Source: Pseudophaeomoniella oleicola (lineage: Eukaryota > Ascomycota > Eurotiomycetes > Phaeomoniellales > Phaeomoniellaceae). Taken from it: a stretch of DNA of 64,000 nucleotides. The stretch is from NCBI GenBank assembly GCA_003868215.1, contig QWDQ01000001.1, forward strand, positions 310,001-374,000. The letters run 5' to 3'. Both the position numbers and the translations under genes were made by a program. Numbering within the stretch: the first letter of the stretch is position 1; the number at the start of each line of letters is the position of its first letter. Below, piece after piece: positions 22,786-33,222 of this stretch. Below the pieces are notes generated by a model that did not search any database, had not been told where the DNA came from, and saw only the letters and a list, made by a program, of their open reading frames with translations.

Positions 22786-24272
22786 TCATTTGCGTTCATC
22801 GCCGCTGCCCCTATTGCGTCGGTCAAGTGCGTTCAACATGTCGTTGTCGTGTGTGCTTCGCGAGGAGCCATTTGGGTCACCAGGTGAGCCAACGGTAGGT
22901 CCGCCAAGCATCCCAGCAACACTCATCCCTGGACGGCCCCCTGGAGGAGCAGAAGTTGGAGGAGGTGTACGCCCAGGGATTGGCTGACTTTGGCTGGACG
23001 CCGCGAGTGTTGATATTGACCCGTGAGGAGATCCCGAGGCCCTGTTGTCGAAGGAATGAGCCGACTGAGGGGAGGATCTTGGGGCTAGAGACGAAGGAGG
23101 AGCACTTGGGTAGTAGCCGCCGCCAGACGGTGGTCCAGTCTGATAGCTCGAGGCGGACGTGGCTGGCGACACGGGTGCGATATTGGTCGGATCAGGGTAT
23201 GCAGGAGCACGCTGAACAGATTGTGAGGACTGACTCATAGAGTCGTCGAGACGGGGACGCTTTCGACTCACTGGGTCACTTGCTTGGCCTGAATGGCCAC
23301 GATCATCATACGGAGCTGATATCGGAGGATATGCATACGGAGAGTACCCGGCCTGAGCAGACGGCGGAGGATACGCTTTTGGATCCGCCCCAGGTTGTGG
23401 TGATTGCGCATAATCGGGAGGAAGTGGCTGTCCGTGAGCACCATACAGCTGGGTTGGTGGTTGCCGGCCACCTTGTTGCGGCGCAGAGCCCTGGTTGCGG
23501 AGCTGCGGGTACGCAACATGTGCTGGCACAAACGCCTGAGCTGATGATGACACTGGAGTAAACAGACATTCCTGCCCGAATCTCACGCAGTTGGAACATT
23601 TGCCGTGCTCACTTTCGTAACCACTGCATCGAATCTAGGAACCCATTAGCTGTGCAACGAAGACCCGGTCACCAACCCGATCACCCACCTTTCTTCGTCG
23701 GCAGTACCTGCAAGCGATCGCGGTTCGTTGCCGCGGCGCAGGTTGATTGTAGGCCGGAGCCATGTGCGGGGGAGGGCGATAAGGGTCCACTGGTGGATAC
23801 CCAGGATGTTGAGGATACATCGGTGGTGGCGGAGGCAACCTGAAAGGATCAGGATGCTGCGGCTGCAATGGATGATGCATTGGTGGTCCTGGTGGTGGGT
23901 AGGGATATTGATGAGGCGCAGAAGGATCCTGAGACAGTCAGCACACTGCGCCTGGTATTCGAACCCACAGTACTTCTACATACAGGATACTGGTAGCCAG
24001 GAGGGGGCCCTGTGCAAGCATAAGTTGTTAGCTCAATGGATGATGAATCATGCGAGACGACGACGTTTTAAGGGAGGTGGTGCAAGCAAACTGTAATTCG
24101 ACCGTCGACCGCTCGCGCGTCGGTCTCTGCTTGAAGTACCAGAGAGAAACTCACCAGCCCACTGAGTTGGCGGCGGATATGTCTGTTCTTGCGGACGATT
24201 CGGATCTGGCGGTGGAGGGTACTGTGATCCGCCAGGATACTGCCCCTGCTGTCGATTCGGTTCGGTCGTCAT
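22786..24272 (-). CDS. Zn2Cys6 (Gal4-type) fungal transcription factor, proline-rich
   Basis: This is a nuclear DNA-binding regulator. Four exons (24272-24155, 24009-23984, 23928-23689, 23634-22786) give 410 residues. The 26-nt second exon is supported by frame continuity and a GTATGT donor, and the third intron splits the zinc cluster. The binuclear cluster has the right spacing, C-x2-C-x6-C-x9-C-x2-C-x6-C, at residues 121, 124, 131, 141, 144 and 151, with the basic RYCRRRKIRC loop. The N-terminal 115 residues are Pro/Tyr/Gln-rich. The region after the cluster is Pro/Ser/Gln-rich, with a KRPRL nuclear signal and GMSVAGMLGG near the end. There is no middle homology region (fungal_trans), so this is a short-form factor. 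The non-coding DNA upstream is exceptionally long (about 9 kb). Target genes are unknown. Confidence 0.9.
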
Positions 24273-25553
24273 TTGTGCTATCGTACAATGCGGATGCTAG
24301 AAACTCCTCCAGATACTCGCAATCTTACAACGAGATCATAGCCTCGTAACACACGGTGATATGTGGTGATCGAAGCAGTTGGAACACGTGAGCGATTGGG
24401 CGTTACTGCGCCTCCTCCCAATGGGATTATGTGAGGAGTCGGATAGAAGATGCTGCTGACAATGCGACCCCTGTGCGCTGAAGGGTAAGGCTGACCAGGT
24501 GTTATTGGTCGAGGTGCTCAGGAGGTTGTGAGCCAGGAAAATTGCAGGCCTCGAGGGTGACGTGGGAAGAGGCGCACCGAGATTTGACGTGCGGTGATGC
24601 GGCGATGGAGGGGTACAAAGCAGCAGAAGTTCCAAGGCAATGAAGATGGTGGAGAGGGAGGTAGTTTTGTGGGAGAGGAAAGCTACTATCTTAGATTGTT
24701 GCGCAAGTCGGCGTGCAGAGGGGAAGTGGTTCCGACTCGATGATCTGACTCGGGCGGGCCCTTGGGAAAATTTCTTGACCGATAAAATAGGAAGTCTGTC
24801 TGAGGTGGATTCGTACCGTGTTATGGCAGCTGAGGTCAATGGTGCCCGATATTATGGGTGAGTAGTGTCGGCGGCCACTAAATTGGGACGACTTTTGCTT
24901 CACTAGGGGCAAGGCTTGAGGGATTGGCGTTGAACTTCTCTTTGTGATGCGGTCGGATATCCTGGTTTAGGACGGTGACGGTGAGAGGCGCGAAAGGAGG
25001 GAAGGTAAGCGGCCCAGGTTCCAGCGCGATGGCTCGGTACTTTACTAAAGTAATTCGGCGGGCCTCCCTTGCATATGCGGATCGAGGCAGCCTGAAATGC
25101 TGGGTTGGTGCTAAGTGGAAATGGCAGAGGCCGACTGGTTGGACGACTTGACGATGGTGTGAAGCGTAGTGTCAGATGGTGTGGGTTTCTGGTATTGTAC
25201 GAGGCGGAAAGGTGGACAAAGAGTCAAGGGTTGGGAACTTCAAAGACGAGCACTAAAGGTGGATAATACCGCAAAGAGGCTTTTTGGAACACGGTGCTGC
25301 TGGACAAGGGAAGGGATACGTAGTAAGTCACGTAGCTTGTCGACCTTTGTTTTCGATCGATGAATGATGATTGACAAAGAAACGGAGGGTCTAGGATTAT
25401 ACCTCAGTTATTAGCAGCAGTTGAAGCTGTTGGTCTCGGTATTGTATCGACAGGTATCGATACACGTTTCCGGGAATACCTCTGCTGCCGTACTGTATTT
25501 CCGGTTGGAAATCGTAAGGTATTTATTTCCTTTTGTCTTTCCCTTTCTTTGGC

Positions 25554-25575
25554 TTCCGCTTCCGCTTCCGCTTCT
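25554..25575. repeat. (CTTCCG)n hexanucleotide tract
   Basis: About three to four direct copies of CTTCCG lie in non-coding DNA about 1.3 kb upstream of the Zn2Cys6 start. Confidence 0.7.
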
Positions 25576-28172
25576 AATTCTGCTTTTGGAGGAAAGTTGA
25601 GACTTTTGGGTTGGCTTTGAGATCTCTTTATCCCTGCTGCAAACCGACGATGGAGTCTGCCAGAACACGCGTCTCGCTTTCTCTGGGGAACGCTACCTTG
25701 TGCGTGCAGTTGTTGTACGGTAGGAATGGGAAGAATGCGTATGGGTAAAGGATGCCCCAGGTCCTGGTTTGGTTGGCTTCGTAGTGGTCCTTGCTAATAA
25801 AAATGCCTAATACCCTTTGACCTTAGTCAACCGTGGTAGACAAAGGCTCTAGCTTAACCCTCCCTGGATAGCTATATTAGAGCCTATCGATCGCCTAAAT
25901 TTCCAGAACTTCAGGGTGCACAGTGCGTCTAGTCCAGGGGGCAAGACTTAGAACGAGAGAGTCGACCGGTACCACCGTCGCGGCGCAATACGAGGTCAGT
26001 GTTCCTTTGGTAGGTAGAGAATAACAAGACACTCGCGTATCTCAGTGAACATTTAGATTTCCTTTCCCACAGATCGAGTGTAAAGTGGAATCAAGAAGGA
26101 TTTAAGCCGATTCTGTCTGATTCTTGACGCCGACTACCAACCTTGAGGGCAAAGAGTCTTTGATCGACTCTTGGATGGGGTGAGATTTGCCTCCCGCGAA
26201 GTTGTCTGCTCTAGTCTCAGAGATGGAGATATAGATCCGAAGGCGAACTGGAGGGCAAATCCAATCAGAGCTGAGGATTCAATGATTCGATAGACAAACA
26301 ATGCAGCAGCCCCTCTTCTTTGGTCTTTGCTTGTTGGATCCTTTTTCTTGGCCTCTTCTTTCAATTCTGTCGTTGTCCTTCACGACTTGTGGATCGTATA
26401 TCAAAGGATCTAGATCAAGGCGAGTATCTACTTACCAAGGACGACGGTAGAGTCCAAGGGACAATTGTCGTTAGTGGACGTGGCCTTAGGGTAAGGGAAG
26501 CTCCAGGTGAACCTCGGCAGACAACGGTAAGGTTTAGGTGACCGAGTGCCCTTGCAGGTCACTAACGATTACCTACGGGAGGCTCCCCTGGGGTACTAAG
26601 GTGCCTAAGCGTGGTAGTTAGCATGGCAGATACCTAGAAGATAGCAATTGATAGGCATCAACGCTACTTTACCTTTTTAACTAAAGCAAGTTATAGGTGA
26701 TCATTAGGTACTACGTACCTTAGTCCTTTATAAGTGTTCACGGCGGTGTTCTGCCAAACAAAGAAATTAAGGTACAACAAAGACCACGAGGTCGGTTCTT
26801 AGGTCTCGGAATGACGAAGTAGTGTGCCCGGCGAGCCGAATCAGACCTCAGTGGCCCAAGGACAATAAAATAGTGTAGAAATGTCACGCTCCGAGAAGAC
26901 GAACTTGAGGCAGACAATCCACTCCTACCCACATCGACACTCAAAGGTTAAGGGCCCAAGCACAAGGTAGAGGACGGGATGATCTGATGGTAGCAAAGCA
27001 ACCTCCAAACCCACCGTTTCCAATGGAGACATAGGAGTCCCAAGGTCCGCATCAAACAAAGAAAACTTCTTCCAGAATCCAGCAGGTGGGAAGCTATGGC
27101 TCAACAACCATCCACATGCCAACAATAGGTCGTAGCTTGTGGATATCCTGTAGGGAGCCTTCGATGGATATCAGGGGTAGACGGGGATATTTTCACCTCG
27201 GAAGATCCGTGAAAGGTAGGCGAGGTCCTGATCCAAGCAGGCCCGACCCTTTCAGCTTAAAAAGACCATTGGTTTTGGGCGAAACGGCGAGGACAAATCC
27301 TTTGTCAAACAAGCGCTTTACCGTCCAGACTATTGCTTCGACGCTTCGGTAGTCCCAGACTGCCGGGACTTACCAGTGTATATCGGTTTTGTCGTCCGTC
27401 TGGTGACCCCAAGGCAAAATAGAAGAAAGGTTGAGTGGGTGTCGTAGTGCGTAGGTAGTCCCCGTGGCCGACGTTGATCAATTTTGGGATATTCTTGGAA
27501 ACTCATCAGCGTATGTCTTCCTCGAGCCGCGATTCGGTGGAAGGGATCAAAGCTAAGTGGTGATATGCAGGAACCGCTATGATCCAAAAAGCAGCCGGTC
27601 CAAAGGATAATCATTCTATGACATGATGCTGTTGGTTTCACTTACCGTGCCGGCCCTTCTCAATGTCTTCTATCGACAATCGCCGTGTCTATCTATGTCC
27701 TAGCCGGCGCGCCGCTTGATTGACTCTTCGTGCTATCCGGGTTTCCTAGGCTGTGCCGCGTAATGTGGCGGCAATGGAAAATTAAATCAGTGACTAATTA
27801 GCTGTCGTGCGATTGTGAGTCAGGCGACAGTGTGGCTTCCTCTTTGTGCTTTCGGCCGGATCAAATGACTTCCAGGTAAATTGAGGCAATACTAGGTACC
27901 TAATTTACTATGCGAGAAGGTGGGTGTATAGTACAGTGCACAATGAGAACATGGGAAATTGGCATTGGTAGAGAAGAGGATAGATGGATCTAATATAAAT
28001 CACCGTGGTTGTCGACTCGAAAGCCTCCTTCCGTCGTCCATCGTGCACCATCCACTGGTGGCGCACGATATGCAGTCACTCCGAAGGATCATGAGAAGAG
28101 AGTTGAGCGGTGAACAACATGCACGGCCCAATCTATCTGTGGTGCATGGACTCCGTATGTGGCTCTGGGTTC

Positions 28173-28184
28173 TACTACGTAGTA
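28173..28184. repeat. palindrome TACTACGTAGTA (copy 2)
   Basis: This is a perfect copy of the 12-bp palindrome, in the gene-poor region. Confidence 0.8.
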
Positions 28185-29504
28185 TCTGAAGACATTATAG
28201 TTATAGAACGTTTTCCAGGATGTCCCATGTTCGACAACTTGAAGTTTGGTGACTCGTTCTCATCGCGAGATACTTGGTTACATGCACTTGCTATACTGCA
28301 TTGTGATGAGTGCACGAAGCCACTTTCGATGTTTATTTGATGAGACGACTTCGAGTCGTTAACGCTCTTTGATCCATGACCAAAACCAAAACGGTACGAA
28401 ATGCATCGTTACCAATGGAAGCCAGTTGTGATGTAAGGTATCTTACCTGTGTCAGGTATGGTATTCGGATCAGTGACGGTAATATTACTACCGTTTACAT
28501 CTGCATGGCCTTTCCTGCGACCTGGCCGGGAGTGCCGCAGCTACTGTACTATGTACAGCACGTTTGCCAACCCCGGGTTAGTTGCCCACGGGATGATGGA
28601 TAAAGGCTACGACCCGACCCTCCTCCTTTTGCCTTGGTTTTAGGGAACCGAGGGACCTTGTCTTTTCCCTGACCTATAGCCCAGGAAGGTGTTATCATTG
28701 TCTACTATTTATCTTAGTACTCCATCTTTTAGACCGCCGCCATGCTTTGCAATCCCAGTTCGCTCGGACTGAAGCCATTAGAATGTCTGTGCTGCAAAAC
28801 CCGACTGTGCAGGAATCTGCGCATTACGATAATTCAGCGCCGCTTTGGGCCCCACAGACACCGGAGGATCTCCGCCCAGCTGTTGGTTCGCCTAAAGGTA
28901 CATCTATTGGGATCCTACTACGTATATAGTAACGTGACGTTCTATCCCAGTCGTCTAAACTTCTACTATATAGGTACTCTGTAGTGCGCAGATTGTATTG
29001 GATATAATACTTAATCGATCTTGCCCGCAGATTCCTGGGTTGGTGACTGCGGCCGGCCACGAAGACACTGTATGAAAGACTGTTCGTCTCATTACTACGT
29101 AAAGGGTTCTGGGTAAACCGTGCTGTAGTTTCCCATAGACTGCAATACCTTCAATCAGTTGGCGCATTGGGCTGGGCCTCGCTTCCAGCTTTACGGAGTT
29201 TGACCAGGTTCCGATGGCACTTGCAAGGGTAAAGCCACGTGAGAGATCCATGGTGAGCATGGGTTATGCAAGGTTTATTGGCTGACCACCGAGCCACCTC
29301 GCCGTGCAGCGAAAAGAGTGGCAGCCCTTTCTCCGTGTTTGGCAGGATCTCCTTGATTTGTAGCGCGCTTCCTCCATTTCGTAGATCGGCCCTTTTCTAT
29401 AAAGAGTAGGGGTGCATCCCTGGCTGGAAAGAGGGAGTGCTTTGACAGACCGCTCGACTACGTAGTAGGTGGCAATGAGGCGCCACTCCTGGACTTTAAT
29501 ATCC

Positions 29505-29546
29505 TACTACGTAGTATGTAGTACGTAGTAGGTAGTAGTATGTACC
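29505..29546. repeat. palindrome TACTACGTAGTA (copy 3) with flanking TAGTA-rich run
   Basis: A perfect 12-bp palindrome at 29505-29516 is followed by degenerate GTAGTACGTAGTAGGTAGTA units to about 29546. A further partial copy lies at 29457-29467. It is the densest cluster in the window. Confidence 0.8.
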
Positions 29547-30069
29547 TAGATTGTTGCAGGAGAAAAAAAAGATATGGTTGGTAAATGTTCGTCCACCAAG
29601 CTACCTGGGGTTGTTTGGCTGTCAGCAACATCCTTGTAGATCAGCCGAGCGCACACCACTTAAGGATGATCTGTCCAGGATTATTGAGCAGGTGATTGCA
29701 ATCCAATGTGAGACGGCTCCATGAGCTTCACCTAAGCCAAAATCTCCGGCTGCAGCCGTCGATCGCTTAGCATGGACCACACGAGGATCTGTAGCGGTGT
29801 GGCGGCGTCAAAAAACCCGACTACAGCCCATTCCAATCATTTGCTGACCACAGGAGAAGACATCGGTGTCCATGACTCGATCAATACGTCAAGAAAGATA
29901 CCCGGCCTGAGAAAACAATCCTTTTGATGAAAAGTAGCAATGAATAATTGCATAAAACCACCACTGATACAGTGGACCACTTACAGTGCCACTTGGTATG
30001 GCAACAGCCTTTTTTGGGGATCTTTTCTTATCCCTTTTTTTTCTCTTTTCCATGGGGCCAAAATTCGAA

Positions 30070-30110
30070 ATGGTGGTGGCAGTGGTGGTGGCAGTGGTGG
30101 TGGTGGTGTG
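30070..30110. repeat. GGT-rich imperfect trinucleotide tract
   Basis: GGTGGTGGCAGT units are repeated three times in non-coding DNA. Frames across it are low-complexity and not called as genes. Confidence 0.75.
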
Positions 30111-31086
30111 CATGCGATTCTCGAATGTGACAGGAGCCACGTTAGCAGCAAAGACCGTTGAAGGAACACAGGGCCATGTGTTCAACGTCGCTCCTCCGTG
30201 TATTCCCTTCATCCATTGTGTCAGAGGCCAATGAACTCGCATGTATACCTGTCATCGGAAAAGTGTCCAGGGAAGTAGGCCAGCATGCTTACCCTTGTTC
30301 TTTGCGGCGTCATACAACCCTTGCAATGAGCTACTAAATAGAATTGATTTTTCCCACCTCCCTTTTCCAGATGCATGTCTGGTGACCTAGGGACGGTTTT
30401 GTATTGTGAGCGCACAGACATTCAAAAAAACTGAGAGTATAGTTGTACAGACGCCGAGGAACCGCAAGAAAAGGAATGAAAGGGTACCCTTGTTCACAAA
30501 GGAGGCATTTCCCAATTCTCTCGACCCTGCATAGCAAGCTCATGCTTTCGACGAACCGATGAGTTGGCTTCACAACATGGCCTAATAGCATGCTTGTGTC
30601 AAATGTATCTCTGAAAACGGGATATTCTTACTTGACTACTGCATTCGAATATCCTGATGCTGTGTCAGGAATTGAGTCGACGTCTCAATGGTACTTTGAA
30701 TGGGGTTGTATCATTGTTAAGCGGCACGACCCGTTCCACAAACGCCACCGATGTTTATCACCTTACGGATTTTGATTTACTCCTACGACTTTTCGAAAAA
30801 GTCGTTTGCAGACGCAGTCGCGTCAAGAGACTTGTATTTGCATGTTCTCGAGGCATCGCAGTTGCAAGCCTGGCAACGAGCATCTAGTGCATTACCTAGC
30901 TGATGTGGAACGCTTTTTCTAAACGAAAGCGAATGGGTTGCTGGAAGATTATACACCCATGCTGTTTACGTACGTACCTAGTAGTTGTATAGCACTGACC
31001 TCCCCGTAGAGAGGCAGCCAGCCAGCCGATCCGGTAGGTCCCTGTCGAAGACCGCGTCGTCGCGCCGTTCAGTGGAGTAGGTGTAG

Positions 31087-31098
31087 TACTACGTAGTA
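31087..31098. repeat. palindrome TACTACGTAGTA (copy 4)
   Basis: This is a perfect 12-bp copy within GTAGTACTACGTAGTACGTAG. Confidence 0.8.
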
Positions 31099-33222
31099 CG
31101 TAGGACAGCATTAACGTACTATATGCCCAGCAGACCTACCGTATCCTCTTAGGGATGTGCTGAATGCTGTCGAATCCTGCAAGTATAAAACTCATATCCG
31201 CCCCACGCTGCTCACCGCCATGCTAGATGCCTCAAAAGAGCAATACCTGCGAACTCCGAATATCCCAGTGTTTGGGGGTCCTGCTAACCCCAAGCAAACC
31301 TGGTTCATGGCGTGGGCAGGAATCCTTCCGCTTCTCTTTCGGCCGTCGTTGGTGCTCCGACCGGAATACAATGGAAAGATTGAAGAGATGGGCGGTACAG
31401 TTTAACCCCTGTCAAGAACTCTTGCACCTGGTCTGATCCTGGAGAGGGCGAAAACTCTCCGTCATCACCCCAGCTATATGTCATGTATCTAAGGCGAGTG
31501 AAGTTTGTGTGACGGTCAATCACGTTGCAAGGGTACAAGCGATGCCCACAGACGGGCCGCTCGCTGCGCCCCATCCCGCCCATCCATGGACCCAGTGCTG
31601 TGTTCGAACTTGTGACCGAGTGTGAGCAATCGTTGGTTTGCCCTGTCGCCTACTGACACCTGATCATGTACATTCCACATGTGGGTAAACGCAGGTTGCC
31701 GTGGATGGATTTAGTCGGCTGCAATCTCCTGGACGAAGCGGCCATATCGTTGTTACATGATTCGAGAAGGACGAGGAATGTGCTGCGTCGGTACGCTGTA
31801 TCTTCGTATAGGGTTTGATTCCTACCCTAGGTAAGTATTCAACAAGGGGGGTGTGAAGGGCCAGTGCTGAATTTCACGATGGAGGGGTAAGGTAAGGTAT
31901 CGATGAAAGTAATATTGGCAAATTTACCGAAATACCGCGTATCGTGACACATACCGTATTAAACAGGGAACCCAGATTTTCGTCAAGCTGCAGCCATCCT
32001 TTCCGTATGCCTGCACTTGAACATTTGGGAGGAATTTTCGAAGGTTATCATAACCGTATTGACTGCCTCTGAATTGCCTCTTCTCACCCGTCCCTTGGCT
32101 TACTAGGATGGTTCCCTTTGCTATTTCACTTCGTGGAGGAGGGGGGGCACCTCCTAAATGTTCGATTTAGCGACCATAGTAGGTAAGCGTGAACCAAATG
32201 ATTAAATGGATGAGTGGACCGGACAATGTGCTATGTGTATCTATTATGATTGGACATTCTCGGGTCAAGTGACCGTTAGCGCATGTGTACAGCCGCGCCT
32301 ATTTGCGGTACAAACCGCCATGTTCATAGCCAAGCCCCGTAGTCGCTTGCGTGCTCCCATATAACTGTATACCTGAGGTAACCTCCCTAATGATCTTAGG
32401 TATGATTCTGGTAGGTATACCTTAGCCATACATGATCGCGCCTATTTTCTAGCAACCGAATATCTGATCCTTTATGAATACCCAGACTACTAGCAGTAGG
32501 TACATGTCGTTAATGCTGTTCATGCTGATACTAGATAGTTTCATGCAGTACCAGCTAGTTTGTCAAACCACATTTCCATATCCGCTGTAGGCTACATGTT
32601 GAACTTATCACTATGAAAGATAGAGGAAATAAGTAGATTCCTTGTAGCAACAAACTGTGACATAAGAAGAAAAGTCACACCCTACGTAAATCGATCGAGC
32701 CGCTCCGTAGGGCTTATTGTTGCTGAAGACCGGTAATTGGCAGAACCTTGACATAGCGAGTACGTATCGTGAGCTAGAGATAGGGGCGTCAAAATACAGG
32801 TTTAATCATGCTACCGCTCATAAACCATCAAAAATCGTTCGTCGTCAGACATCAATGTACTGGAAGGATAATGGCATGGCCGCTCTGAGACACATCACAA
32901 ATCTAGATATCCATGCCAGTCACTCAATGATGCAGGCATACCGGCCATGAAGAAAGACGGCACGACAGGCAAGCCATGGAAAGGGTAGTATAGCATGGGT
33001 TGAGGTGGTGGGTTTACCGGCCATCCCTGAATGACTGCATCGAATACAGTGGAATACACTGCGCGTTATGCATAATGCGCCGACGGCCAGACTGTATATA
33101 CTACTACGTAGTCCTACAGTATGCACACCTAGACACATGACAACATGTACTATGTACAGTATGCAGCTTGGATCTGCACGTACCCACGAAAGAAGCATGG
33201 TCGGAGGCCCGAGCCATCTTCG

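Larger units (their letters stand above)
24273..33222. other. gene-poor region of about 9 kb upstream of the Zn2Cys6 gene
   Basis: I found no protein with recognisable motifs and no chain of frame-compatible exons on either strand. The base composition looks ordinary rather than AT-collapsed, so it is not an obvious RIP-degraded block. Contents are a (CTTCCG)n tract near 25554-25575, a GGT-rich tract near 30070-30110, TAGGTACCTA at 27893-27902, TACTACGTAGTA palindromes at 28173, 29505 and 31087, partial copies near 26709, 28915, 29093, 29457 and 33102, and an imperfect palindrome at 33061-33080. The left part may be a long promoter and leader for the transcription factor. Non-coding transcripts or eroded repeats cannot be excluded. 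Confidence 0.55.

Noticed and set aside
22502-22987. Plus-strand frame of 161 residues
   Set aside because: It lies mostly antisense to the coding exon and 3' end of the Zn2Cys6 gene and carries no motif; a shadow frame.
23940-23985. Possible tRNA T-arm (minus-strand GGGTTCGAATACC)
   Set aside because: It lies within a 55-nt intron of the Zn2Cys6 gene and has no room for a full tRNA.
24273-33222. LTR elements, other transposons or virus-derived copies in the gene-poor region
   Set aside because: No polymerase, integrase, transposase or capsid motif and no long terminal repeats were seen by eye on either strand.
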